A stretch of DNA of 37,470 nucleotides from Paenibacillus terrae (GCF_000943545.1 NZ_JTHP01000062.1:1-37470); one strand, 5' to 3'. Counted from the first letter of the stretch, positions 15,681 through 23,945 are shown. Notes: a model not told the origin generated them from the letters alone. Translations and numbers: made by a program.

Positions 15681-18600
15681 ATGCCGAAAAATACAGAACA
15701 TAAAAAAATACTCGTAATTGGTTCCGGCCCTATCGTGATTGGTCAGGCTGCGGAATTCGACTACGCTGGTACACAAGCTTGTCAAGCGCTCAAAGAAGAA
15801 GGCGTCGAGGTAGTGCTGATCAACAGTAACCCGGCAACCATCATGACAGACACGAACATGGCGGACAAAGTATACATCGAGCCGATTACACTTGATTTTG
15901 TAACACAAATTATCCGTCAAGAGCGTCCGGATGGCCTGCTTCCTACACTGGGAGGACAAACAGGACTGAATATGGCGGTGGAGCTGGCTCGTGCCGGAGT
16001 TCTGGAGCGTGAAAACGTCAAGCTGCTGGGAACACAGCTGACTTCGATTGAAAAAGCCGAAGACCGTGACTTGTTCCGCGATTTGATGCGTGAGCTGGAA
16101 CAGCCTGTACCTGAGAGCGTCATTGTTACAACGTTAGAGGAATCGCTGGATTTTGCTAACGAAATCGGTTATCCGATTATCGTTCGCCCGGCTTATACGC
16201 TGGGTGGAACAGGCGGCGGGATCTGTGTGAACGAAGAAGAACTGCGTGAGACGGTAAGCTCTGGCTTGCGTTACAGTCCAATTGGACAATGTCTGGTGGA
16301 AAAAAGCATCGCAGGCATGAAGGAAGTCGAGTATGAGGTCATGCGTGACGGCAATGATAACTGTATCGTTGTCTGCAACATGGAAAACTTTGATCCGGTC
16401 GGCGTACATACTGGCGACAGTATCGTTGTAGCGCCGAGTCAGACGCTGTCAGATCGAGAGTACCAGATGCTGCGCTCCGCTTCCCTGAAAATTATCCGCG
16501 CCCTCAATATTGAAGGCGGATGTAATGTGCAGTTTGCGCTTGATCCACACAGCTATCAATACTATGTCATTGAAGTAAATCCGCGGGTGAGTCGTTCCTC
16601 AGCACTGGCTTCCAAGGCGACTGGATATCCGATTGCTAAAATGGCTGCCAAAATTGCACTGGGCTACACGCTGGATGAAATCGTGAACCCGGTAACGGGA
16701 CAAACGTATGCTTGCTTTGAGCCTACTCTGGATTACATCGTGAGCAAAATACCGCGCTGGCCGTTCGACAAATTCATTTCTGCCAATCGCAAGCTGGGCA
16801 CGCAAATGAAAGCAACTGGCGAAGTGATGGCTATCGGACGCACGTTCGAAGAGTCCATCCACAAAGCGGTACGGTCGCTGGAAATCGGTGTACATCGTCT
16901 GCATCTTAAGGGGGCCGATCAGCTGTCGGATGAGGTGCTCACGGAGCGCCTGATTAAAGCAGATGATGAGCGCTTGTTCCTGGTAGCTGAGGCATTCCGT
17001 CGTGGCTGGGAGCAGCAGGAAATTCAGGATTTAACGAAAATTGACTGGTGGTTCCTTGACAAGGTAGAGGGCATCGTCAAGTTCGAAGCTAAAATGGCTG
17101 AAGAGTCTGAACTGACCTACGAAACACTCTATCAGGCCAAACGTAATGGCTTTACGGACCGCTCCATCGCCGAGGTTCGCAGTCTGGGCCAACCGGGTGG
17201 CAGCATGACAACCGAGCGCGAGGTACGTGAGTTCCGCCTGAGTCACAACCTGCGTCCTGTCTATAAAATGGTAGATACATGCGCAGCCGAGTTTGAAGCT
17301 ACAACGCCGTACTACTACTCCTCTTATGAGGTGGAAAACGAAGTGATTCCATCCAATAAAGAGAAAGTCATCGTACTCGGCTCCGGGCCGATTCGGATCG
17401 GGCAAGGGATTGAATTTGATTACTCCACCGTACATGCGGTATGGGCCATTCAAAAAGCAGGCTACGAAGCAGTAATTATCAATAACAACCCAGAAACGGT
17501 ATCTACGGACTTTAACACATCCGATCGTCTCTACTTTGAGCCGCTTTTCTTCGAGGATGTTATGAATGTCATCGAGCAGGAAAAACCGATTGGCGTTATC
17601 GTCCAGTTCGGCGGTCAAACGGCCATTAATCTCGCAGCTCCGCTTAGTGCGGCAGGCGTGAAAATTTTGGGTACGAGTCTGGAAAGTATCGACGAAGCGG
17701 AAGATCGGAAAAAGTTTGAGCGGCTGCTGTCACGTCTGGCTATTGCACAGCCTAAAGGCAACACGGTCATCTCGGTAGATGAAGCGGTAGGAACTGCGCA
17801 GGCACTGGGCTACCCGGTGCTGGTGCGTCCATCCTACGTCCTCGGCGGACGGGCGATGGAAATCGTCTACTCGGATGCAGAATTGCTGCGCTACATGGAA
17901 GAAGCCGTTAAAATCAACCCTGAACACCCGGTGCTGATCGACCGTTACATGCTGGGCAAAGAAGTTGAGGTTGACGCCATCTGTGACGGCGAAACGGTAT
18001 TGGTGCCGGGCATTATGGAGCATGTGGAACGGGCAGGGGTTCACTCAGGTGACTCTATCGCGGTGTATCCGCCACAGCACTTGTCCGACGAGTTGAAGCA
18101 AAAAATCGTGGAAATCACGATCAGCATCGCCAAGGAATTGAAAACGATTGGCCTGGTGAACATCCAGTTCGTCATTCATCAAGATGAGGTGTATGTGATC
18201 GAGGTCAACCCGCGTTCCTCGCGGACGGTTCCTTTCCTGAGTAAAGTCACGAATATCCCGATGGCGAATCTGGCGACACAGGCCATTTTGGGCGGCAAGC
18301 TCAAGGATGCGGGCTATGCAGAAGGGCTATGGCCTGAAAGTAATTATGTCTCGGTCAAGGTTCCGGTATTCTCCTTTGCCAAGCTGCGCCGTGTAGAGCC
18401 GACCCTGGGGCCGGAAATGAAATCGACGGGTGAAGTGATGGGACGCGACATTCAGTACGCCAAAGCGCTGTACAAAGGACTCGTGGGTGCTGGTATGAAA
18501 ATCCCATCTACCGGAGCGATCATCATCACGGTGGCGGATAAGGACAAAGAAGAAGCAGTCGAGCTGATGCAGGGCTTTTACAGACTGGGTTACAAAATTA

Positions 18601-18899
18601 TTGCAACAGGTGGAACGGCGGCTGCGCTGGAGCAGGCTAACATTCCAGTGAAGACGATCAACAAGCTGAGCGAGGGTACCCCGAACATCCTGGATATGAT
18701 CCGCACGGGTGAAGCCAACTTCGTCTTCAATACGCTGACCAAGGGGAAAACGCCAGAGCGTGATGGATTCCGTATCCGCCGTGAAGCGGTTGAGAACGGC
18801 ATCGTCTGCATGACCTCGCTGGATACCGTACGCGCTTTGCTGAGAATGCTGGAGACGATTAACTTTACATCCGAATCCATGCCGGTTCTGAGCCACTAA
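15681..18899 (+). CDS. carB: Carbamoyl-phosphate synthase large subunit
   Basis: A 1072-aa enzyme with two homologous ATP-grasp halves. The first (about residues 1-400) phosphorylates bicarbonate and the second (about residues 550-935) phosphorylates carbamate; an oligomerisation domain lies between. Each half opens with the related signatures VIGSGPIVIGQ and VLGSGPIRIGQ. The last 130 residues form an MGS-like allosteric domain, including ATGGTAA, which binds UMP/PRPP-type effectors. ATG 15681 follows GAGAGGAGAG. The length is standard. It corresponds to pyrAB of B. subtilis. Confidence 0.97.
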   Translation: MPKNTEHKKILVIGSGPIVIGQAAEFDYAGTQACQALKEEGVEVVLINSNPATIMTDTNMADKVYIEPITLDFVTQIIRQERPDGLLPTLGGQTGLNMAVELARAGVLERENVKLLGTQLTSIEKAEDRDLFRDLMRELEQPVPESVIVTTLEESLDFANEIGYPIIVRPAYTLGGTGGGICVNEEELRETVSSGLRYSPIGQCLVEKSIAGMKEVEYEVMRDGNDNCIVVCNMENFDPVGVHTGDSIVVAPSQTLSDREYQMLRSASLKIIRALNIEGGCNVQFALDPHSYQYYVIEVNPRVSRSSALASKATGYPIAKMAAKIALGYTLDEIVNPVTGQTYACFEPTLDYIVSKIPRWPFDKFISANRKLGTQMKATGEVMAIGRTFEESIHKAVRSLEIGVHRLHLKGADQLSDEVLTERLIKADDERLFLVAEAFRRGWEQQEIQDLTKIDWWFLDKVEGIVKFEAKMAEESELTYETLYQAKRNGFTDRSIAEVRSLGQPGGSMTTEREVREFRLSHNLRPVYKMVDTCAAEFEATTPYYYSSYEVENEVIPSNKEKVIVLGSGPIRIGQGIEFDYSTVHAVWAIQKAGYEAVIINNNPETVSTDFNTSDRLYFEPLFFEDVMNVIEQEKPIGVIVQFGGQTAINLAAPLSAAGVKILGTSLESIDEAEDRKKFERLLSRLAIAQPKGNTVISVDEAVGTAQALGYPVLVRPSYVLGGRAMEIVYSDAELLRYMEEAVKINPEHPVLIDRYMLGKEVEVDAICDGETVLVPGIMEHVERAGVHSGDSIAVYPPQHLSDELKQKIVEITISIAKELKTIGLVNIQFVIHQDEVYVIEVNPRSSRTVPFLSKVTNIPMANLATQAILGGKLKDAGYAEGLWPESNYVSVKVPVFSFAKLRRVEPTLGPEMKSTGEVMGRDIQYAKALYKGLVGAGMKIPSTGAIIITVADKDKEEAVELMQGFYRLGYKIIATGGTAAALEQANIPVKTINKLSEGTPNILDMIRTGEANFVFNTLTKGKTPERDGFRIRREAVENGIVCMTSLDTVRALLRMLETINFTSESMPVLSH

Positions 18900-18937
18900 C
18901 GCGATACGAATAGAGGATGAAAAATAAGTAGTACAGG

Positions 18938-18975
18938 AAAGGACATTCATCAGCTTCGGCTGACGGATGTCCTTT
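18938..18975 (+). repeat. 17-bp UUCG-capped hairpin between carB and pyrF
   Basis: AAAGGACATTCATCAGC (18938-18954) pairs with GCTGACGGATGTCCTTT (18959-18975) through a TTCG tetraloop; the two differences are G-T wobbles. No T-run follows, so it is unlikely to be a full terminator. It may act as an mRNA stability or processing element separating carAB from pyrFE. Confidence 0.75.
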
Positions 18976-19023
18976 ATCACGGGCAAATATACCCGAATTG
19001 ACGTGAAAAGGGGATGCAGGACG

Positions 19024-19761
19024 ATGAACGAAGCATTTCAGCAGATGGCAGGACGGTTGATGGTCGCGTTAGATTATCCGGATGCGCAGCAGGCGGAGCG
19101 GCTCATTCAACAACTGGAGGGTATTCCCTGTTATATAAAAGTAGGCATGCAGCTGTTTTATAGCGCAGGGCCAGCTTTTGTAGAGCAGCTAAAGTCGAGA
19201 GGATACTCCGTATTTCTGGATTTGAAAATGCATGATATCCCCAACACCGTACGGGGAGGTGCGGAGAGCATCACCCGCCTGGGTGTGGATATGTTCAACG
19301 TACACGCTGCCGGAGGAAGAAATATGATGGCAGCTGCCAAGGCTGGGGCCGAAGCCGCTGTTTTGGCAGACAGTTCACTTGCCATGCCGCTCATTATAGC
19401 AGTTACACAGTTGACCAGTACGGACCAGACAACCATGAATAAGGAGATAGGCATTCCCGGTACAGTACAGGATGTGGTCGTTCGATACGCACAACTGACC
19501 CGTGAGGCGGGATTGGACGGAGTAGTGGCATCCCCGTTGGAAGTCCCTGCGATCCGCGCTGTATGCGGGGCGGACTTCAAGACGATTACCCCTGGCATAC
19601 GTCCGGCAGGCAGCGCTACAGGCGACCAGTCACGTGTAGTGACACCTGGGCAAGCCATCGCCCAAGGCAGCAGCTACATCGTCGTTGGACGCCCCATTAC
19701 GGCTGCATCAGACCCGCGTGCCGCAGCGGAACACATTATTGAGGAGATGAACCAAGTATGA
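19024..19761 (+). CDS. pyrF: Orotidine-5'-phosphate decarboxylase
   Basis: A 245-aa TIM-barrel enzyme making UMP, the last step of de novo synthesis. The catalytic Asp-Lys-Asp array is in DLKMHDIPNT (D66, K68, D71); LMVALDYPD near the start binds substrate and VVGRPIT near the end grips the phosphate. I chose ATG 19024 because AAAAGGGGATG lies upstream; the reading frame extends back to 18967 but that part overlaps the hairpin. It overlaps pyrE by four bases (ATGA). Confidence 0.96.
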   Translation: MNEAFQQMAGRLMVALDYPDAQQAERLIQQLEGIPCYIKVGMQLFYSAGPAFVEQLKSRGYSVFLDLKMHDIPNTVRGGAESITRLGVDMFNVHAAGGRNMMAAAKAGAEAAVLADSSLAMPLIIAVTQLTSTDQTTMNKEIGIPGTVQDVVVRYAQLTREAGLDGVVASPLEVPAIRAVCGADFKTITPGIRPAGSATGDQSRVVTPGQAIAQGSSYIVVGRPITAASDPRAAAEHIIEEMNQV

Positions 19762-20399
19762 CTACATTAAATAATATCCCCGAGCAAATTGCATCCCATC
19801 TGTTACGAATTCAGGCGGTAGCGCTACGTCCGCAGCAGCCTTTTACATGGACATCCGGCATTAAATCACCTATCTACTGTGACAATCGCCTGACCATGTC
19901 CTACCCGGAGGTGCGCGAGCTGATCGCTGATTCGTTCGCTGCTGTGATCCGTGAGCAATACCCTGAAACCGAAGTCATAGCAGGCACGGCTACAGCGGGC
20001 ATTCCTCATGCTGCCTGGGTGGCGCAAAAGCTTAATCTGCCGATGGCGTATGTAAGGGACAAAGCTAAAGGACACGGCAAAGAGAACCAGATCGAAGGTC
20101 GGATTAGTGAGGGACAAAAGGTTATTGTTATCGAGGATCTCATCTCTACTGGCGGCAGCTCCATCAAAGCAGCGCAGGCCGTAGAGCAAGCAGGCGCCCA
20201 GCCGTTAGCTGTACTCGCTATTTTCAGCTACCAGCTTGATAAAGCGACTCAAGCCTTTGCAGAAGCAGGTGTGAAGCTGCAAAGCTTGTCCAATTACACG
20301 GCCCTGATGGACGTTGCCTTGCGTGAGGGAACGATTCAGGAGGAAGAACTGGAGCTGCTGCGTTCGTGGCGTCAGGACCCGGCCTCCTTTGGCAAATAA
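19758..20399 (+). CDS. pyrE: Orotate phosphoribosyltransferase
   Basis: A 213-aa type I phosphoribosyltransferase forming orotidine 5'-phosphate from orotate and PRPP. The PRPP loop is VIVIEDLISTGGSS (about residues 120-133), and the flexible loop YVRDKAKGHGKENQIEG lies upstream. It starts within the pyrF stop. It is the last enzyme gene of the operon. The dihydroorotate dehydrogenase that would supply orotate is not encoded here. Confidence 0.96.
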   Translation: MTTLNNIPEQIASHLLRIQAVALRPQQPFTWTSGIKSPIYCDNRLTMSYPEVRELIADSFAAVIREQYPETEVIAGTATAGIPHAAWVAQKLNLPMAYVRDKAKGHGKENQIEGRISEGQKVIVIEDLISTGGSSIKAAQAVEQAGAQPLAVLAIFSYQLDKATQAFAEAGVKLQSLSNYTALMDVALREGTIQEEELELLRSWRQDPASFGK

Positions 20400-20538
20400 G
20401 GCTTAGCATATAAAGTGTAACGGGGCCATTTATTAAAGTGACTCATACTCGTTGCAGATTGTTATGATGCAGGCCGTGTATTTCGAATTCGATCCGGTTA
20501 CACTAACTTCTACCATCATGTGAAAAGAGGGAGTTCGG

Positions 20539-20703
20539 ATGTATTGGATTTACTACGGCAGACTGTACACGACCAAATTTCAGGCAGGATGTCTGGCAAA
20601 AAGGCTGGAGCACGACGGCTGGATGTACGGCTACAACGATCCCCGCGCAGTGGAGGTGTACCGCTCGCGTAAAGGACGTTATGGTGTTCGATTTATTCCT
20701 TAG
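20539..20703 (+). CDS. 54-residue protein of unknown function after pyrE
   Basis: An open frame of 54 residues from ATG 20539 to TAG 20703, behind AAAAGAGGGAG. The protein is tyrosine-, glycine- and arginine-rich (starts MYWIYYGRLYTTKF, ends GRYGVRFIP), with no signal peptide or membrane helix. Codon use resembles the neighbouring core genes rather than the AT-rich island that begins a few bases later. I do not recognise a family. The good ribosome binding site and clean frame argue it is real. About 140 bases separate it from pyrE, with no terminator seen between. Confidence 0.6.
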   Translation: MYWIYYGRLYTTKFQAGCLAKRLEHDGWMYGYNDPRAVEVYRSRKGRYGVRFIP

Positions 20704-20747
20704 TTTTTATGAAAAATAAATCAAAAAAATATTTTTTTGAGAAACTA

Positions 20748-20777
20748 TTGACGAAACACAAGAAAATGTTGTATATT
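20748..20777 (+). promoter_or_regulatory. Candidate promoter for the tRNA gene
   Basis: TTGACG (20748-20753), an 18-base spacer and TATATT (20772-20777) lie in very AT-rich DNA, about 55 bases upstream of the mature tRNA sequence. Confidence 0.6.
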
Positions 20778-20830
20778 AATTAACGCCGCTGTTTTATGTA
20801 AATGTAGCGTGAATATACATATTTTTTTGA

Positions 20831-20904
20831 GGGCCCTTAGCTCAGTTGGTTAGAGCGGTCGGCTCATAACCGATTGGTCGGGGGTTCGAGTCCCTCAGGG
20901 CCCA
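20831..20904 (+). tRNA. tRNA with CAU anticodon, probably tRNA-Ile2 (lysidine type), possibly Met
   Basis: A complete 74-nt cloverleaf. The acceptor GGGCCCT pairs with AGGGCCC and the discriminator is A. The D-arm is GCTC...GAGC, the anticodon stem GTCGG/CCGAT encloses the loop CTCATAA, and the T-arm loop is TTCGAGT. No CCA is encoded. The CAU anticodon fits Met or Ile2; the overall form (TTAGCTCAGTTGGTTAGAGC, GGCTCATAACC) resembles ileX-type tRNA-Ile2, whose C34 is converted to lysidine. The assignment needs a model-based test. It marks the edge between core genome and island. Confidence 0.9.
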
Positions 20905-20911
20905 TTTCCTC

Positions 20912-20940
20912 AAAAACCCTTGCTACGCAAGGGTTTTTTT
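20912..20940 (+). terminator. Terminator after the tRNA
   Basis: AAAACCCTTG and CAAGGGTTTT form the stem around the loop CTACG, ending in a T-run. It lies eight bases past the tRNA. Confidence 0.9.
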
Positions 20941-20993
20941 GTTGTTTATAAAGGTTGAGAAAATGGAGGAAAGTAGCATTTGAAAGGGGCTGA

Positions 20994-21195
20994 TTATAAT
21001 TTGCGAACGTATTTGCGAATGTGAATTTTTTTTCGTAGTTTATCACCTTTACTAAGTTGTGTGATAAATGGTAAGTCTGCAGGTAAGAAATCATATTGGA
21101 GTATTGTTTCTTTGCTGACCCAACGTAATTGATCAGTCTACTAATTGAATTTCACCAGATATCCATGTTGCCCAAAATGCAGTTAAATAAGAAAT
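20994..21195 (-). pseudogene. NUDIX (MutT-type) hydrolase, C-terminal remnant with frameshift
   Basis: Read on the reverse strand, 20994-21134 encodes DQLRWVSKETILQYDFLPAD, then LPFITQLSKGDKLRKK to a stop. This is typical of the C-terminus of MutT/(d)NTP pyrophosphohydrolase-type NUDIX proteins. Immediately upstream, in another frame, LTAFWATWISGEIQLVD continues the same protein back to about 21190. The two pieces join if about two bases were lost near 21134, where VD-P-DQ would be expected. The N-terminal half with the NUDIX box is missing, and the piece abuts the stop of the kinase gene. It is a decayed relic. Confidence 0.7.
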
Positions 21196-21807
21196 TTATA
21201 AAGTTCCACTAATAACGAGATCTGCTTTTTTAAATGGCTTATGAGCTTCTACATAAATGTCTTCTGAAATCATCCAATTATCTTCCCACATCCCACGAGC
21301 ACAGTCTCCGTCTCTTTCAAGACCTCTTGAAAGCCTAATTTCTCGTGGACAATCAACCCAAATTTTGAAGTCATATTTATCCTCCAGTTCCTTTCGGATG
21401 GAATATACTCCTTCGATTATAACAATGCCGCCAGCAGGAACAGTATGCCATTCCGCTAACTTATCCGTCTCCCAATCATACCGTTGATAACGCCCATCCC
21501 TTTCTTGTCTTATTGGCTCCAGTACCTGATTTAAAAGACGTTTCCAATCAAAATCAGCACCAATAGGTTTTTTTGAAGGGTGTGTATTTATAATGTTAGA
21601 GGAGGGGAGATGAAAATCATCCTTGTGAACAATAGTTGAATTAGATAGTTCTTCTTTTAACTTGTAAGCGAATGTACTTTTACCAGAACCACCACAACCA
21701 TCTATCCCAACCAGCAAAGTAGATTGCTTTTTAGATTTTTCGTTTATAGCATTTACGAAGTTTTGAAAAGAGTTGAAATGCCCCTCTATTATTTTAAAAT
21801 CGCTCAT
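21196..21807 (-). CDS. Uridine kinase-like P-loop nucleoside kinase
   Basis: A 203-aa cytosolic P-loop protein. The Walker A sequence GIDGCGGSGKST is at residues 34-45, and HKDDFHLPSS provides the Asp and phosphate-acceptor region of the uridine kinase family. IIEGVYSIRKEL is the second conserved block, and REIRLSRGLERD is the arginine-rich lid. The substrate is not fixed by sequence; relatives act on uridine or other small molecules. ATG 21807 follows AAAGGGTGATC. It lies in an AT-rich island next to a broken NUDIX gene, a pairing that suggests an acquired nucleotide or drug-modifying cassette. Confidence 0.75.
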   Translation of the reverse strand: MSDFKIIEGHFNSFQNFVNAINEKSKKQSTLLVGIDGCGGSGKSTFAYKLKEELSNSTIVHKDDFHLPSSNIINTHPSKKPIGADFDWKRLLNQVLEPIRQERDGRYQRYDWETDKLAEWHTVPAGGIVIIEGVYSIRKELEDKYDFKIWVDCPREIRLSRGLERDGDCARGMWEDNWMISEDIYVEAHKPFKKADLVISGTL

Positions 21808-21970
21808 AAGTGATCACCCTTTCCATTCAACAATCCTGCCCTTTAATGAAATATCCAATATCTATTATTTGGTAAATTATGATAAGCTAAGTTTATCATA
21901 GGTCGCTTCCGTTGAGAACGGATAACTTAACGGTATGTATCTCATCAACCCACAGTGAGTTTACACTTAG

Positions 21971-22030
21971 ATCTAAAAGAGGACTCCACTGGCTGAATGC
22001 TGGTGTGAGTCCCAGTGTACTTCTTTAGAT
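21971..22030. repeat. Structured non-coding hairpin in the island
   Basis: ATCTAAAAGA (21971-21980) can pair with TCTTTAGAT (22022-22030), and GGACTC (21981-21986) with GAGTCC (22007-22012), leaving a 9-base bulge. It lies in the 259-base space between the kinase and the secreted protein. Two smaller stems lie upstream: TATGATAA/TTATCATA (21878-21900) and CCGTT-GAG-AACGG near 21908. None has a clear T-run, and the class is unknown. Confidence 0.45.
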
Positions 22031-22066
22031 GACTTTAAACGTGAGCATTTCATTGGAGATGATTAA

Positions 22067-22624
22067 TTAAGGCAGTAGACCTGCTCCGAGGTACTTATTC
22101 TTTGAAGTCCTCCATGAATACGTCGCTATAGCTAAATCCCATCCCCCCTCAGGTCTGTACTTTTTCCAATATTGTTTAACGGTTCCCTTTATATCAACTT
22201 GTACACCCTGATCACCCATAATGGAAAGTTTATTAAATAATGTACCATTTCTATATTGATAAGCATAAAACTGTGTGTTTGATGGTCCATATTCAAACGT
22301 TATTGCTACGTGCTTTTCTTTTTTAGATACTTGATAAATCTGGATAGTTGGCTGTTCAAAAAATTCATCACTTATTATATTTGTGTTAATTAATACAACA
22401 GCCTCTTTAGAATTAACAAGAAAAAAATTACCCGCTTCAGTAAGTAGGAAGTATTCCTTTTTACCATCTCCGTTTAAATCTGCAGATTTGCTCAGTGTTA
22501 CAATTTCACGAGGATATTTTTTCTTTAGGATCTCTTTGGCATTGATTTCCGCAGCAAATGTTGGAAATTGGAGGAATACAGAAACAATGATTACTGAGAA
22601 GAATACTAATATAAATTTCTTCAT
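22067..22624 (-). CDS. Secreted protein of unknown function with a DxNGDG motif
   Basis: A 185-aa protein with a clear signal peptide (MKKFILVFFSVIIVSVFLQ, cleavage likely after TFA near residue 24). Residues 48-58 read SADLNGDGKKE, an FG-GAP/EF-hand-like calcium loop seen in VCBS-type secreted proteins. The rest is beta-rich and aromatic (YGPSNTQFYAYQYRNGTLF), with no enzyme motif. ATG 22624 follows AAGGAG. It is probably exported and either released or held in the wall. I cannot assign a function. The low GC content matches the rest of the island. Confidence 0.7.
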   Translation of the reverse strand: MKKFILVFFSVIIVSVFLQFPTFAAEINAKEILKKKYPREIVTLSKSADLNGDGKKEYFLLTEAGNFFLVNSKEAVVLINTNIISDEFFEQPTIQIYQVSKKEKHVAITFEYGPSNTQFYAYQYRNGTLFNKLSIMGDQGVQVDIKGTVKQYWKKYRPEGGWDLAIATYSWRTSKNKYLGAGLLP

Positions 22625-23320
22625 TTTTATGACTCCTTATCCATTTAACTTTCAAAACACAAAATTAGTCTATCAGAACTAGGAATATTTTTCTAGATTG
22701 ATTCATCTTGTTTAGAATGTAAGTTCGTAATATAATTTTTACAACGGCGAGGTAAGCCGGAGCTGATCAACTCCTACAATTCACGTACGGCTGTCTCACT
22801 GGTAGTATTTAGCCCATTCGACAATGCGGAGTTAACAGGTGTGGTTATATCTATAAATAGTGCTCGCAGAGAAGTGAAGTTCTTGCGGAGAAGGTGATTT
22901 CAGTTGGGTAAAGCTAGAAATATATTCTTACCCTTTACATATAAAAAGTAGCGATTGTGAAGATCAATGCCTTTTTATCAAGTTAAATTGAATTTCTCAA
23001 TAATTCTTTGGGGTATCTTTATTGATTTCACGAAAGTTTAGAAAAGAGAACGTTCGAGTATTTGGCACTCAATTTGAGGAGTATTTAAATAAAACTTCTC
23101 ATGAGTCTGTGAGTTCAATGAAAACTAATAAAGGGTTCCACTGATAAAAAAGCAATATGAGTTCTTTTCGCCCCATAAAGAAGCACTGCCCTAATAAACG
23201 GACAGTGCTTCTTTTGATATTCTCGAAATCGCTTAACAAAGTGCCTAAAAAACTCGCTACCAAATCACCATCTTGATAATGATCGTTGACTCCACATTCC
23301 CAGGAACACTTACTCCAATC
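22625..23320. other. Gene-poor 696-base interval
   Basis: I see no convincing gene here. The interval is AT-rich except for 22741-22840, which contains the near-palindrome GGAGCTGATCAACTCC (22759-22774) and a TCACGTACGGCTG segment. This stretch recalls retroelement or group II intron structural RNA, but only weakly. A 40-codon open frame (23022-23144, TTG start) has no good support. A hairpin at 23178-23215 closes the interval. Confidence 0.4.
23178..23215. terminator. Terminator-like hairpin, possibly bidirectional
   Basis: AAGAAGCACTG (23178-23188) pairs with CAGTGCTTCTT (23203-23213) around a 14-base loop, with a short T-run after the right arm. It lies about 105 bases beyond the 3' end of the reverse-strand secreted protein at 23321. 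Confidence 0.65.
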
Positions 23321-23653
23321 TTAGAGCACCTTAACAGTGTATACCATTCTCAATTTACCGTTACCGCCGTAAATCTCAACTCTTGCAGTTGTTGCAGTGG
23401 TGGTTGTTACCACGCCAGAAGCGGAGACTGTCACATTTCCACTTGCCACTTTATAAGTATCCCCCGGGTAATTTGACAGCGCATAGGAATAATTTCGCGG
23501 TAACGTAGCAGTTCTGTAGTATACTCCGTTAACTTCTACAGTAGGCGTAATTATCGGTGAAGGACCTACTGCTGCGGACGCACTAGGGACGATGATACTA
23601 CCAATGAGCCCCAAAGACATGACCGTTGATAATAATATTTTCTTAGTATTCAT
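23321..23653 (-). CDS. Small secreted beta-rich protein
   Basis: A 110-aa protein with a signal peptide (MNTKKILLSTVMSLGLIGS, cleavage after ASA near residue 27). The mature part is about 83 residues, rich in Thr, Val and Ser (YKVASGNVTVSASGVVTTTT), resembling a single bacterial Ig-like (Big) strand repeat. There is no catalytic motif and no cysteine. ATG 23653 follows AGGAGGAATT. I do not recognise a named family. The 292 bases upstream to 23945 are AT-rich and hold only a terminator. Confidence 0.65.
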   Translation of the reverse strand: MNTKKILLSTVMSLGLIGSIIVPSASAAVGPSPIITPTVEVNGVYYRTATLPRNYSYALSNYPGDTYKVASGNVTVSASGVVTTTTATTARVEIYGGNGKLRMVYTVKVL

Positions 23654-23877
23654 AAAAAATTCCTCCTGATGTATGATGTGAGCTCCTAAAATATACCATG
23701 TAAAATTATTGATTTCACTTCATTCGACAAATGTTGTCAAAATAATACAATAAAACGATTCTAAAGTCCTATAAAATACAAAAGAATTTAAATATAACAA
23801 TTTAAGTATTTACTTTTTAACTTACCGTACTTTTGAACTATTTCCATAGCTGTATAGTCTTTGACCCACACGGAATA

Positions 23878-23917
23878 AAAAACGGACGTCAGAGTGATTA
23901 GCCCCAAGTCCGTTTTT
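23878..23917 (-). terminator. Terminator of the fused esterase gene
   Basis: AAAAACGGAC and GTCCGTTTTT are complementary arms with a 20-base loop. On the reverse strand the stem is followed by a T-run. It lies 29 bases past the esterase stop at 23946 and may also act on the + strand. Confidence 0.8.
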
Positions 23918-23945
23918 CGTGTTTGTATCTTTTTAGTTCTTGATA

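Noticed and set aside
18967..19023. Earlier in-frame start for pyrF
   Set aside because: The extra 19 residues overlap the UUCG hairpin and are not part of the family; ATG 19024 has a better ribosome binding site.
20864..21094. Reverse-strand open frame running into the tRNA
   Set aside because: Its C-terminus is antisense tRNA sequence, a common artefact; the region is better explained by the tRNA, its terminator and the NUDIX remnant.
23022..23144. 40-codon open frame with TTG start in the gene-poor interval
   Set aside because: Weak ribosome binding site, no recognisable family and no ATG; it may be a relic but cannot be supported.
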